Shown here piece by piece: positions 24,493 to 33,938 of a stretch of DNA of 64,000 nucleotides. The position numbers and the translations under genes are program-made. The DNA comes from Fidelibacterota bacterium. Its GTDB lineage: Bacteria; Pseudomonadota; Alphaproteobacteria; Rhodospirillales; Rhodospirillaceae. The stretch spans positions 62,001 to 126,000 of the forward strand of contig CANJPQ010000006.1 in assembly GCA_947476275.1 (NCBI GenBank). The letters are read 5' to 3'. Below the pieces are notes generated by a model. That model searched no databases and was not told where the DNA came from. It saw nothing but the letters and a program-made list of their open reading frames with translations. The number at the start of each line of letters is the position of its first letter. Within the stretch, counting starts at the first letter, position 1.

Positions 24493-26967
24493 ATGCGCCG
24501 ATCACTAAAGAACATTTTTCTGGTCACGACCGTCTTCGGCATGTCGGTGCACGAAGCCGTGGCGCAGCAGCTCGAAGAAGTCGTGGTTACCGCTCGTAAG
24601 CGCGCTGAGAACCTGCAAGACGTTCCTCTGACGGTGACCGCCTTCACCTCGGAAGCCATTCAGCGCAGCGGCATTAAGACGGTTGAAGACGTCATCAGGT
24701 TCACGCCTGGCCTCAACTTCGACAAAGGCTTTGCCCCGCAGGACACCCGGCCCAGCATCCGCGGACTGCCGCTCGTCCGCGGCAAACCTCCGGTCGGCAC
24801 GCTGCTCGACGGCATCGACGTTTCGTCGGAATCTATCTCGACCGCCGGCGGATCGAGCTTGATGAACCTGAAGCTGGTCGACGTCGAACAAATCGAGGTC
24901 GTGAAGGGACCCCAAAGCGCCCTGTACGGTCGCTCGGCCTTCGGTGGCGCCATCTCTTATGTCTCGAAGCGGCCGAACCTGAACGCCGTCGAAGGAAGCG
25001 TGAACGTCGACGTCGCGACGCATAACCTTTACGAGGTCCGCGGTGCATTGAACGTGCCGGTCGTGGAAGACCGTGTCGCCGTCCGCGTGAACGCGATCTA
25101 CAGCTACTTTGACGGCTTCTACAAGAACACCGTGACGAACAACACGATCGGCGGCGACAAGATGGCAGGCGGATCCGTCGCGATCCGCTTCAAGCCTAGC
25201 GACAGCGTCGACTTTACGTTCCGCACGTCCTACTCCGACGACAAGTCGGAAGCCCGTCCGTCGTACTACTTCGGTGGTGCGAACGGGCTGCAATCCGCCA
25301 GGCCATTGCCTGCCAACGTCGTCGGCCAGGTGTTAGGTGGGCCGACTGTGTTCAACACTATGCCCGCGACATATAATTTCGGTCGCGTCGGAACCATTGA
25401 CGTCAAGGGCAATACCATCGCGCTCAGCGTCGATCCCTTCACCAACAAGGACTATGACGCGGGCCGCTTGCGCCCGCTCTTCAACAGCCTGATCGGAGAA
25501 ATCGATCTCGGTTTCGCCAAGCTGTCGTCCTGGACCGGCTACATGACCGCGCGTGCGGCGAGCAAAGCCGACGCCGATTTCTACGGCGCGGCACCCACGA
25601 ACGTGACGCTGCCAACACCGGGCATCGCCGAACCGCTCGGTCAGATCATGATTTCCGACTTCCACGTGAAGGCCAGCCAATTCAGCCAGGAAGTCCGCAT
25701 CGGAAACCTGGATAGCAAGCCTTTCCGCTGGGCGATCGGCGGCTTGGCGTGGATTGAGCGCTATAAGAGCGACAACGGGACCTTGACCGTGAATAAGGCC
25801 GTGGCCGGCACTAACGTGCCCGGCTTCTCGGTCGCGCGCGCGGTCCAGATCCTTGGGCCGGTGCCGGTGTTCCGCAGTGCGCGCAACACCGACCATACGT
25901 CGGCCTACGGCATCTTCGCCTACGACATCACCAGCCAGCTGGAAGCCAGCGTCGAAGCGCGCTATGCGCATGAAAAGGTGAGTTCTATCCTCGGCCAGCT
26001 TGCGTCGATGAACGTGAATGCCACCGGCACAGTCGTGTCCTATGGTGCGACGGCGCTGACCACCAATCCGCGGCCGGTGTACTCGACCAACATGTTCACG
26101 CCGCGCGCGGTGGTGAAATACAAGTTCGACGGCGACAATTCCGTCTATGCCTCGTACTCGCGCGGCAAGAAACCGGGCGGCTACCTGAACGTCGGCGTCG
26201 TGACCGGAAATACTGAATTCGTCCGGTACAATCCTGAGCGGATCGACAACTTCGAAGTCGGCTTCAAGTCGACGTGGATGGACAATCGCGTTCGCCTCAA
26301 CGGCGCGTATTTCCACGCCAACGACAAGGGCCGCGTCGCGTCGCTTCTCGTCGCGGATCCCACGAGCCCGCAAGGATCGTCGACCCAGGCAACCAACCTC
26401 GGCGAAGCGAAGATCGATGGCGCGGAGCTTGAGATAAGCGCTGCGGTCGCGGAGGGACTGACGGCATCCGTGGCGTACTCCTACATCAACGCCCGCTTCA
26501 CATCATCCGACGCGCCGCAGACCACGGCGTTTGGTATCGCGGGGCCGGGCAATTGCGCCACCGTCACAAACGTCGGCCTGGCTCGGGTGTGTATCACCAA
26601 TACCAACGGCAATATGCTTGATTTCTCGAACAAGCATACCTTCACGGGGACGATCAATTACGTGAAGCCGATCACGTCCGAGTGGGATATCACGGCCGAG
26701 CTCGATTTCCAGGCCCGCAGCCATCGCTTCATCGACGGCACCAATCTTTGGGCCCTCCCCGGCTACGTGAACTTCGATGCCAAGGTCGGGATCCAGAACA
26801 AGGCCTACAGCGTGCTGTTGTACGTCAACAACCTGTTCAACGATCTGAAGCCCAAGACCGGTCAGACGGGCGGCGACCAGTTCGCCACCAACCAACCGAC
26901 GACGGCGTACTTCGTTTACGCCGCCGACAAGCGGCAGATCGGCTTGAGGGCCGGCGTGAAGTTCTAA
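24493..26967 (+). CDS. TonB-dependent outer-membrane receptor
   Basis: This 824-residue receptor imports a ligand across the outer membrane using TonB energy. A signal peptide (MRRSLKNIFLVTTVFGMSVHEAVAQQ) is followed by LEEVVVTARKR, the usual start of the plug domain (about 35-150, including VKGPQSALYGRSAFGGAISYVSK). A 22-strand beta-barrel follows and ends in Phe (GVKF). I chose the ATG at 24493 (GGGGGAA upstream) rather than 24400. No FecR/FecI partners are adjacent. A strong hairpin terminator follows. Divergent from PhyH/amidohydrolase genes and followed by aldehyde dehydrogenase, it probably imports their substrate (inference). Confidence 0.9.
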   Translation: MRRSLKNIFLVTTVFGMSVHEAVAQQLEEVVVTARKRAENLQDVPLTVTAFTSEAIQRSGIKTVEDVIRFTPGLNFDKGFAPQDTRPSIRGLPLVRGKPPVGTLLDGIDVSSESISTAGGSSLMNLKLVDVEQIEVVKGPQSALYGRSAFGGAISYVSKRPNLNAVEGSVNVDVATHNLYEVRGALNVPVVEDRVAVRVNAIYSYFDGFYKNTVTNNTIGGDKMAGGSVAIRFKPSDSVDFTFRTSYSDDKSEARPSYYFGGANGLQSARPLPANVVGQVLGGPTVFNTMPATYNFGRVGTIDVKGNTIALSVDPFTNKDYDAGRLRPLFNSLIGEIDLGFAKLSSWTGYMTARAASKADADFYGAAPTNVTLPTPGIAEPLGQIMISDFHVKASQFSQEVRIGNLDSKPFRWAIGGLAWIERYKSDNGTLTVNKAVAGTNVPGFSVARAVQILGPVPVFRSARNTDHTSAYGIFAYDITSQLEASVEARYAHEKVSSILGQLASMNVNATGTVVSYGATALTTNPRPVYSTNMFTPRAVVKYKFDGDNSVYASYSRGKKPGGYLNVGVVTGNTEFVRYNPERIDNFEVGFKSTWMDNRVRLNGAYFHANDKGRVASLLVADPTSPQGSSTQATNLGEAKIDGAELEISAAVAEGLTASVAYSYINARFTSSDAPQTTAFGIAGPGNCATVTNVGLARVCITNTNGNMLDFSNKHTFTGTINYVKPITSEWDITAELDFQARSHRFIDGTNLWALPGYVNFDAKVGIQNKAYSVLLYVNNLFNDLKPKTGQTGGDQFATNQPTTAYFVYAADKRQIGLRAGVKF

Positions 26968-26994
26968 CCGAATCGCCCATTCTGTAACGAGGCC

Positions 26995-27036
26995 CATAAC
27001 GCCTTTCCTGTTCGCGCAGGAAAGGCGTTATGTTTT
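26995..27036 (+). terminator. Rho-independent terminator after the TonB receptor
   Basis: A perfect 16-bp stem (26995-27010 with 27017-27032), a 6-base loop TTCGCG and a short T run (TTTT, 27033-27036) follow the receptor stop by about 27 bases. It isolates the receptor from the aldehyde dehydrogenase gene, which starts 22 bases after the stem. Confidence 0.85.
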
Positions 27037-27053
27037 GCGCCTTCTGAATCGGG

Positions 27054-28511
27054 ATGAGTAGGATGACCTTACACTCACGTTTGATGCTGATCGACGGCGC
27101 GATGGTGGAAAGCACCGGCGGCGAATGGATCGACTCCACAAGCCCCGCGACCGAAGAAACCCTTGGGCGCGTGCCGGCAGGCACCGCTGAGGACGTCAAC
27201 CGCGCGGTCGCCGCCGCGGCGAAGGCGCAGCCCATGTGGAGCGCCCTATCGATCTGGGAGCGCGGCAATCTGCTGCGCAAGCTCGCCGGTGCGATCCGCG
27301 AGCGGCGCGCGGAGATCAAGCAGCTGGAGGCATCGGATTCCGGCAACACCATCGCTAGCCTCGACGGTGACATGCACAAGGCCTCGAACCATTTCGAGTA
27401 CTACGCCGGCCTGGCGACGGAGATGAAGGGCGACACAGTACCCGCCACGCCCAACGGTATTCATATGACCCTGCGCGAGCCCTACGGAGTCGTCGGGCGC
27501 ATCGTGCCGTTCAATCATCCGTTCATGTTCGCGACCGCCAATCTCGCCGCCCCCTTGGTCGCCGGCAATACGGTGGTGCTGAAGTCGCCCGAGACCAGCC
27601 CCCTGAGCGCCACCATCGTCGGGGAACTCTGCCGCGACATCCTGCCGCCGGGCGTGGTGAACATTGTGTCCGGCTACGGCCTTCCGGTCGGCGACACGAT
27701 TGCGCGTCATCCCCTCGTCCGCCGCATCGGCTTCACCGGCTCCATCGGCACGGGCCTCGCGATCCAGCGTGCGGCGGCGGAGACCGCCGTGAAGCACATC
27801 TCCCTGGAACTCGGCGGGAAAAACCCGCTGGTGATCTGCGCTGCCGCGGATTTGGATGCGGCCATCAACGCGTCGATCTTCGGAATGAACTTCGCCTGGG
27901 CGGGCCAATCCTGCGGCTCCACTAGCCGCATCCTGGTGCACGAGAGCCTTTACGACCGCGCCGTCGAGATGGCCAAGGCAAAGGTCGAGAAGATCCGCGT
28001 CGGCAGCCCGCTCGATATGGGTTCGCAGATGGGACCGTTGAATTCGGCCGGCCACTACCAGCGCGTCTGCGGACACGTGGAAACGGCGCGTCAGGAGGGC
28101 GCGAAGCTCGTCACCGGCGGCAATCGCCCCGCCGGCACCGATTTCAAGAAGGGTTATTGGCTCCAGCCGACGATCTTCGCCGACGTGACACCCAACCATC
28201 GTATTGGCCGCGAGGAGGTGTTTGGGCCGGTCATGTCTTTCATCAAGTGGAAGACGGACGAGGAAGCCATCGCCATCGCCAACGACTCCCGCTATGCGCT
28301 CACGGCCTCTGTGTTCAGCCGCGACATCACCCAGGCCATGACCATGGCGCGGCGGATCGATGCTGGTGTGGTGTGCGTGAACGGGGCGAAGATGCACTTC
28401 GTCGGCATGCCGTTTGGCGGTGTGAAGGACTCGGGCCTCGGCAACGAGGAGTCCCTTGAGGAATTGTTGAGCTATACCCGCACCAAGGCCGTCCACATCC
28501 TGATGGACTAA
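27054..28511 (+). CDS. NAD(P)-dependent aldehyde dehydrogenase
   Basis: The 485-residue enzyme oxidises an aldehyde to the acid. All catalytic elements are present: Asn154 (PFNHP), Lys177 (VLKSPE), the cofactor motif FTGSIGTG, general-base Glu252 in LELGGKNP, nucleophile Cys287 in GQSCGSTSR, and the late EEVFGPV motif. ATG at 27054 or 27063 are both possible. It follows a strong terminator, so it has its own promoter. It is followed at 4 bases by an alpha/beta hydrolase. In an alpha-oxidation-like scheme it would oxidise the aldehyde released by the ThDP lyase (inference). Confidence 0.9.
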   Translation: MSRMTLHSRLMLIDGAMVESTGGEWIDSTSPATEETLGRVPAGTAEDVNRAVAAAAKAQPMWSALSIWERGNLLRKLAGAIRERRAEIKQLEASDSGNTIASLDGDMHKASNHFEYYAGLATEMKGDTVPATPNGIHMTLREPYGVVGRIVPFNHPFMFATANLAAPLVAGNTVVLKSPETSPLSATIVGELCRDILPPGVVNIVSGYGLPVGDTIARHPLVRRIGFTGSIGTGLAIQRAAAETAVKHISLELGGKNPLVICAAADLDAAINASIFGMNFAWAGQSCGSTSRILVHESLYDRAVEMAKAKVEKIRVGSPLDMGSQMGPLNSAGHYQRVCGHVETARQEGAKLVTGGNRPAGTDFKKGYWLQPTIFADVTPNHRIGREEVFGPVMSFIKWKTDEEAIAIANDSRYALTASVFSRDITQAMTMARRIDAGVVCVNGAKMHFVGMPFGGVKDSGLGNEESLEELLSYTRTKAVHILMD

Positions 28512-28515
28512 GTCG

Positions 28516-29397
28516 ATGTGGCCCGCCGTCAGCCAATCCACCCTTGAAGCGCGCTACAAGCGTCCCGCGTCGCGCTTTGCGGTCGTCGAGGATGTGTCGA
28601 TGCACTTTCTCGACGAAGGCCCGGCCGATGGCCCCGTCGTCGTGATGTCATCGGCGCAGTGGGCGTGCTTCAGCCAATGGGATAGCTGGATGCCGGCCTT
28701 GGCAGACCGCTATCGCGTCATCCGCATCGATCTGCCGGGCCACGGGCTCACCGGCGAGATCCCTTCCGGCGACTATTCCTTCGAGATGTATGAGCGGCTT
28801 CTTCTGGGCACCCTTGATGCGATTGGGATCGATCGCTTCGCCCTCATCGGCACGTCCTTCAGCGGCACCATCGCGTTCCGCTATGCCGCCAAGCCCGGAA
28901 ATCGACTAACCGCCCTGGTCCTGGCCAATGCCAGCGGCCTCCCCCGGTTGCCCGGCAAGGCCCCCAATGAACCGCCGCCGCAATGGCTCAATCGGGTGCT
29001 GATGCCCCATGTGCGCACCCGCGGCTTCATGCGCTGGAAGTTGGGCAGCCTCATCCTCAACCACGCCTTGATCACACCCGCGTTGGTGCGCGAATTCGCG
29101 GATATGAACAACCGCCGCAACCGCCTCAAGGAGGCGCAGGCGCGTGCCGCGACATATAAAGTCGGCGATCCCCAGAGCCTCCTTGCCCAGATAACCGTGC
29201 CGACCCTGGTGCTCGGCTCGACCGGCTCCACCTATCTGGCGGCGTCGGATGCGGATCGGTACGAAGCCTGGCTCACGGCCGCGCCGGTGCGAAAAGTGGT
29301 TTACCCGAACGTCGGCCATCTGATCGCCTTCGACGCCGGATCCACTGCGGCAGCGGACGTTCGCGCGTTTTTGGACGAGCGGGTCGACAGGTGCTGA
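28516..29397 (+). CDS. Alpha/beta hydrolase
   Basis: This 293-residue alpha/beta hydrolase has IRIDLPGHGLTGE, the nucleophile elbow IGTSFSGTIAFR and catalytic His in NVGHLIAFD. An acid in TLVLGSTGS is less clear, because the expected Asp is replaced by Ser/Gly; a nearby Asp in AASDADRYE may serve. The oxyanion region is atypical (VVVMSSAQWACFSQW instead of HG). It is placed 4 bases after the aldehyde dehydrogenase. Cytoplasmic. The unusual oxyanion loop suggests a non-standard substrate or reaction. Confidence 0.82.
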   Translation: MWPAVSQSTLEARYKRPASRFAVVEDVSMHFLDEGPADGPVVVMSSAQWACFSQWDSWMPALADRYRVIRIDLPGHGLTGEIPSGDYSFEMYERLLLGTLDAIGIDRFALIGTSFSGTIAFRYAAKPGNRLTALVLANASGLPRLPGKAPNEPPPQWLNRVLMPHVRTRGFMRWKLGSLILNHALITPALVREFADMNNRRNRLKEAQARAATYKVGDPQSLLAQITVPTLVLGSTGSTYLAASDADRYEAWLTAAPVRKVVYPNVGHLIAFDAGSTAAADVRAFLDERVDRC

Positions 29398-29438
29398 ACC
29401 ACCATGAAGCTGTCCGTTCCGTCTGCTAAAATGCGTCT

Positions 29439-30377
29439 ATGACCGAGTCGTTCATCAAGCCCATCTCCATCGCCCGCAGCGAAGCGGACCCCGACCGTTT
29501 TGCCCAGGACCTCGGCACGTCATTCGCCGAAACCGGCTTCGCGGTGATCTCCGACCACGGCATCCCGCAGGCAAGCATCGACCGCGTGTTCAATGCCACG
29601 CGCGACTTCTTCGCCCTGCCGGATGAGACCAAGCGCCATTACTTCGTCAAAGGCGGCCGGGGCCAACGCGGTTATACGCCGTTCGGCATCGAGGCCGCGA
29701 AGGGTGCCGCTCGCGCGGACCTGAAGGAGTTCTGGCATACCGGCCGCGACCTCCCGCCCGCGCATCCGTTGTCGGCGTCCATGCCGCCAAACTTGCTCGT
29801 GCGCGAGATTCCGCAATTCGATTCGGCCACTCGTGAGCTGTTCGACGCTTTCGATACGCTGGGCATGCGCATCCTGCGCGCCGTCGCCCGCTATCTCGGC
29901 CTCGCACCGGATTACTTCGACGACAAGGTGAAGCTCGGCAACAGTATCCTGCGCCTGATCCACTACCCGCCGCTCAAGCCCGGCGCCGAGGGACTGCGCG
30001 CCGGGGCCCACGAAGACATCAACGTCATCACGCTTCTCCTCGGCGCTGAGGAAGCCGGACTGGAATTGAAGGATCGCGGCGGCCAGTGGCGCGCGGTCGA
30101 TCCGCCGCCGGGCGGCGTGGTGGTGAACATCGGCGACATGCTGCAGCGCCTGACAAACCATGTGCTGCCGTCAACCAGCCATCGCGTGGTGAATCCCACG
30201 CCGGAACGCGCCTCGAAACCACGCTACTCCATGCCGTTCTTCCAGCACTTCGCCTCGGACTTCCCGATTGCGACGCTTCCGTCATGCATCACGCCGGATA
30301 ACCCCAATCGCTATCCTGTGCCCATTACCGCCGACGCGTACCTGCAAGAGCGGCTGGCCGAGATAAAGCTCTCCTGA
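29439..30377 (+). CDS. Isopenicillin N synthase-like Fe(II)/2-oxoglutarate dioxygenase
   Basis: This 312-residue enzyme is of the DIOX/IPNS type, distinct from the two PhyH proteins. The N-terminal non-haem domain has FAETGFAVISDHGIPQ. The 2OG-Fe(II) domain has the HxD in AGAHEDINVITLLL, the distal histidine in STSHRVVNP and the co-substrate RxS in KPRYSMPFF. Plant and bacterial members oxidise hormones, amino acids or secondary metabolites. It lies 41 bases after the hydrolase gene on the same strand. It is the third 2-oxoglutarate oxygenase in 15 kb. Confidence 0.88.
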   Translation: MTESFIKPISIARSEADPDRFAQDLGTSFAETGFAVISDHGIPQASIDRVFNATRDFFALPDETKRHYFVKGGRGQRGYTPFGIEAAKGAARADLKEFWHTGRDLPPAHPLSASMPPNLLVREIPQFDSATRELFDAFDTLGMRILRAVARYLGLAPDYFDDKVKLGNSILRLIHYPPLKPGAEGLRAGAHEDINVITLLLGAEEAGLELKDRGGQWRAVDPPPGGVVVNIGDMLQRLTNHVLPSTSHRVVNPTPERASKPRYSMPFFQHFASDFPIATLPSCITPDNPNRYPVPITADAYLQERLAEIKLS

Positions 30378-30484
30378 AGCGCCGAAGCGCAGCGTAACGT
30401 CAAGAACGCTGACGTCCCGCTGGGCTAGCCGCAACGGCTCCGGAATCCCCGAACTTTCATTTCCTTGCACCCAGCGCGGCGCGG

Positions 30485-30503
30485 CGGCCCGATGATCGGG
30501 CCG
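30485..30503. promoter_or_regulatory. 19-bp perfect palindrome (9-1-9) upstream of an alpha/beta hydrolase gene
   Basis: CGGCCCGAT and ATCGGGCCG flank a single G in the 219-base gap between the dioxygenase and the hydrolase. There is no T run, so it is not an obvious terminator. A second inverted repeat, TTCCAT-N4-ATGGAA (30530-30545), lies 27 bases further on and 51 bases before the ATG at 30597. Either could be an operator. Confidence 0.35.
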
Positions 30504-30596
30504 AAGTTTGCGCATCCGGCATTCCGCTATTCCATTCATATGGAACGGATACAGTGGCGTCTTCTCCTGCGGCGGTGAAGGCGACACAGTGCCGAC

Positions 30597-31454
30597 ATGA
30601 ACACACAAGATCTCTTCATCCCCGGCATCGCCGGCCGTCTTTCGGTCCGAATCAAGCGCCCCACGGGAACGGCAAAGCAGGCCGTCGTTCTGGTCCAGGG
30701 CTCGAACCTGAGCGGCCAAGGTATCTTCGATTTTCCCTATCGCGGCGATGGCCCGACCTACTCCGTGATGGACGCGCTGGTCGCCCGCGGCTATGCCGCG
30801 ATCACCTTCGCGATCCGCGGTTATGGCCAGTCGGACGCACCGGCCAATCCCTTCTCCGTTGTCACCGAAACGGCGATGGAGGACCTGGATACAGTGATGA
30901 ATTGGGCGGTCGAGCAGGGCTTTGCGCGTCCGCATGTGATGGCTTTCTCCTGGGGCGGCCGCATTGCCGGTCGTTACGCCGAAACCCATGGCGCGAAGCT
31001 CGACCGCCTCGTGTTGTACGATCCGGCCCGTGGCGGCGGTCAGCTCGTCCTGCCCTGTCCGACCCCGGATCAAGGCTGGTGGACCAACCTGCCCAAGCAC
31101 TACCGCGACAAGCTGCTGCCGCGGTTCACAGACCCCGGCCTTCTGGATGCGCTCGATTCCTATGTGCTGACGGTCGAGCAGCGCTCGCCCAACGGCATAC
31201 GTGTTGAGAATGCCCACCCGATGATCGCCGTGGAGCCAAGCCGGATCACCCGACCCACCCTGATGATCTACGGCGTTGAGGCGGCCAAGGCGAACTACAT
31301 GCAAGGTGGCCTGGATCGCGCCACGTTCTTCGAGCAACTGGCGACGGACGATAAAGCATTCGTCATTCTGCCCGGCGGAGACGACTTCATCCACCTACAG
31401 GCCGGCCGCGAGCGGTTCCATGCCTGCGTTGCCGACTTCCTCGACCTTTCCTGA
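30597..31454 (+). CDS. Alpha/beta hydrolase
   Basis: The 285-residue hydrolase has the oxyanion loop VLVQGSNLSG, AIRGYGQSD, the nucleophile elbow MAFSWGGRIAGR, acid and His near TLMIYGVEA and PGGDDFIHLQ. The latter gives a late histidine (His in FIHLQ) suitable for catalysis. No signal peptide. It is placed convergent to the second TonB receptor gene with a shared hairpin between the stops. It differs from the hydrolases at 10574, 11923 and 28516. Function unassigned within esterase/lactonase/C-C hydrolase possibilities. Confidence 0.8.
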   Translation: MNTQDLFIPGIAGRLSVRIKRPTGTAKQAVVLVQGSNLSGQGIFDFPYRGDGPTYSVMDALVARGYAAITFAIRGYGQSDAPANPFSVVTETAMEDLDTVMNWAVEQGFARPHVMAFSWGGRIAGRYAETHGAKLDRLVLYDPARGGGQLVLPCPTPDQGWWTNLPKHYRDKLLPRFTDPGLLDALDSYVLTVEQRSPNGIRVENAHPMIAVEPSRITRPTLMIYGVEAAKANYMQGGLDRATFFEQLATDDKAFVILPGGDDFIHLQAGRERFHACVADFLDLS

Positions 31455-31460
31455 CGACAA

Positions 31461-31496
31461 AGAAAAGGGCCCGCGCACGGTGTCGTGCGCGGGCCC
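31461..31496 (-). terminator. Hairpin terminator for the second TonB receptor (possibly bidirectional)
   Basis: A perfect 13-bp stem (31467-31479 with 31484-31496) with a GTGT loop lies between two converging stops. Read on the minus strand it is followed by TTTTCT, a proper T run, so it terminates the TonB receptor gene. On the plus strand the T run is missing. Confidence 0.75.
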
Positions 31497-31514
31497 AATC
31501 ATCTTCAAGTCGAT

Positions 31515-33938
31515 CTAGAAGTTGTAGGTGGCCTTCACACCGAACTGACGGCGCGCCGGCAACAGCAGGCGGATTTCGTTGATATTCGCGGCGCCGAGGG
31601 AGCAGCAGGTCGCATCTGCACCATACTCGCCGTTTTGGAACGTCGTGTTGTCGGTCAGGTTCAGCGCGAACGCCTCGATATTCAGGTTGTCACGCTTGAC
31701 CCCGAGGTGCAGGTCGAAGATATCCCGCGCCGGGATCCAGGCCACGTTCGACGCATCGACGTAGTACCGGCCGCGGTGTTTCCAATCCGCGCGGGCGAAC
31801 CATTCCCAATCGGCGGTCAGCTGCGCGGTGTAAGTCGGCGTGATGGTGAACGTCCAACCGACTGGCGCGTTCGGGAACGAATGTCCGTTCACGTTGGTCG
31901 TGCCGTTAATACGCGTGCCGTTCGGCGTGAAGATGTACGCCTTGATATTCGAGTGCACGTAGTTGGCGTTCGCGGTGACCAGGAGGTCCTTGGTCACGGC
32001 GAAGGCGCCCGTGGCTTCGATACCGCTCAGATCCACTGCACCGACGTTCTGCGTCACACTGACCATCTGGATGTTGGTCGGCGTCTGGACGGAGATCGAG
32101 TTGGTGACCTGACCGTTCTTCCACTTGTCGAAATAGCCACCGACCGCGGTCTGGATGCGGCCGTCGAGCCAGGTCGACTTCACACCCAGTTCGAAGTTGT
32201 CGAGCTGTTCTTGTGCATAGGCGAGGTTGACGCCCAGATTTCCGAACTGCGCCAGCACCGATGCAGGCTGACCCACGACCTGGGTGTTGAAGCCGCCCGG
32301 ACGATAGCCACGCGACCACAGCGCGTAGACCACGCCGCCCTGCTGGAACTTCCAGTCGAGCGTGACGCGCGGCGAGAAGCTCTTGTAGGTGTTCCGCAGC
32401 ACTTCGCGCTGAGCTGCCGTCGCCGGCACTGGAAACTTCGCCTTGGCAGAGATCTTGTCCCACTGATAGCGGGCTTCTGCACCGATGGTCACATCCGGGA
32501 TGATGTCGTAGTAGATGCCGCCGAAGACTGCCGGCGTGGAGGTGACCGTGCGCGTCAGCTGCCCGGACACGCCCGGCCCGCTGGGCTGGATGCCGTAATT
32601 GTCGTTACCCGGGGAGACGAAGTTCAGGTAGTTGGCGCCACCAGTGAACCGCAGCTTCCAATCCTGCGGCGACGTCACACGTAGTTCCTGGCTGCCGTCC
32701 CAGTTCTTGCCTTGGAATAGCAGGTAGAAGCTGACCCAGTTGAATACGCGGTTCGGCGCGGTGTTGGGCACCCCGGTACCGTCGCGATAGTTCGGCTGCA
32801 CGAGCGCCTGGTACTTCGTAAAATGCAGCGCCGTGGTGGAGTTGATCGTCCAGCCGCCCGGCGTCGTGTAGTCGACGACCGCGTGAGCGGCTTCGTTGAG
32901 CTGCTTCGCGCCGAAATGCGCCATCCAGTGCGGATCGAACAGGTTCGGCTCGAGGTTCAGCGCGTTGTTGACCAGGATGTTGTAGATCGTCGGATTGACG
33001 GTCGCGTACCAGGAGATGATGTCCGCCGTGCCGGCTTGGTTCAGCGGCCCTAGGTTCTTGGCGTCGGGCACCGCACCGCACCAGTAGGGGCCGAACCCGA
33101 TACCACCCACGTTGCAGAACAATTGGCGCGATTGGTATTGCGTCGCCGGGCCACCCGCATAGTTGAACGCAGAGAGCGCAACCGTCGGCGTCAAACCGTC
33201 GTCATCCACGGAATAGTTCAGCAGGAGCTTTGCCTTCAGCCGATCGTTCGGCGTGAAGGTGGCAACCGCCATGACCGAGTTCTTGCTGACCGCGCCGACG
33301 TCGCTGCCCGGATCGGAACGGTTGGTCCAGAAGCCGCCGACGGCGTAGTGCCGCGCCGTAACGCGCACGGCGAGTTTGTCCTGCACGATCGGGCCTTCCA
33401 GGCTGATCGACTGTTCGTTCTCCTTATAGGACGCGTACGAGGCCGTGATCTTGCCTTTGAATTCGTTGCCCGGGTCCTTGGTGATGTAGTTCAAGGCGCC
33501 GGTGAAGGTCGAACGGCCGAAGTAGGCGCTCTGCGGCCCGAGCAGCACTTCCACGCGCTCCAGCGCGCCGAGGTCGGGGTTGGCCTGGCCGACGTACGGA
33601 GCGCCGTCGATGAACAGCTGACCGCCGTTCGACACGGAAAGACCGCGGAACGTCAGGGAACGAGCCGTCGCTTGGGAACTGATGCTGTACTGAACGAACA
33701 GACCGGGGGTGTACTGCGCGAGGTCGCGAATATCCTTCACGCCTGCCGACTCGATATTCTCCGCGGTGACCGCCGTGATGGACAGCGGTACCTCCATCAA
33801 GCTTTCCTCGCGCTTGCGCGCGGTGACGGTGATTTCCTCAAGCGCGAATTGCGCCTGCTGCTGCGCCATCGCCTGCGGGACGGCGGCGCTCAGCGCCGTG
33901 ATGACAGAGGTGGCGGCAAGCAATCTGCGTTTCAACAT
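31515..33938 (-). CDS. TonB-dependent outer-membrane receptor
   Basis: This 807-residue receptor has a signal peptide (MLKRRLLAATSVITALSAAVPQAMAQQ) and the plug opening LEEITVTARKREESLMEVPLS. Plug motifs run to LGPQSAYFGRSTFTGALNYITK, followed by a beta-barrel ending in aromatic Phe (ATYNF). I selected the ATG at 33938 because GGGGGA precedes it; an upstream in-frame start at 33977 lacks a signal-like start. The gene is divergent from a GH3 glycosidase, so the pair might import and hydrolyse a glycoside (inference). It differs clearly from the 24493 receptor. Confidence 0.9.
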   Translation of the reverse strand: MLKRRLLAATSVITALSAAVPQAMAQQQAQFALEEITVTARKREESLMEVPLSITAVTAENIESAGVKDIRDLAQYTPGLFVQYSISSQATARSLTFRGLSVSNGGQLFIDGAPYVGQANPDLGALERVEVLLGPQSAYFGRSTFTGALNYITKDPGNEFKGKITASYASYKENEQSISLEGPIVQDKLAVRVTARHYAVGGFWTNRSDPGSDVGAVSKNSVMAVATFTPNDRLKAKLLLNYSVDDDGLTPTVALSAFNYAGGPATQYQSRQLFCNVGGIGFGPYWCGAVPDAKNLGPLNQAGTADIISWYATVNPTIYNILVNNALNLEPNLFDPHWMAHFGAKQLNEAAHAVVDYTTPGGWTINSTTALHFTKYQALVQPNYRDGTGVPNTAPNRVFNWVSFYLLFQGKNWDGSQELRVTSPQDWKLRFTGGANYLNFVSPGNDNYGIQPSGPGVSGQLTRTVTSTPAVFGGIYYDIIPDVTIGAEARYQWDKISAKAKFPVPATAAQREVLRNTYKSFSPRVTLDWKFQQGGVVYALWSRGYRPGGFNTQVVGQPASVLAQFGNLGVNLAYAQEQLDNFELGVKSTWLDGRIQTAVGGYFDKWKNGQVTNSISVQTPTNIQMVSVTQNVGAVDLSGIEATGAFAVTKDLLVTANANYVHSNIKAYIFTPNGTRINGTTNVNGHSFPNAPVGWTFTITPTYTAQLTADWEWFARADWKHRGRYYVDASNVAWIPARDIFDLHLGVKRDNLNIEAFALNLTDNTTFQNGEYGADATCCSLGAANINEIRLLLPARRQFGVKATYNF

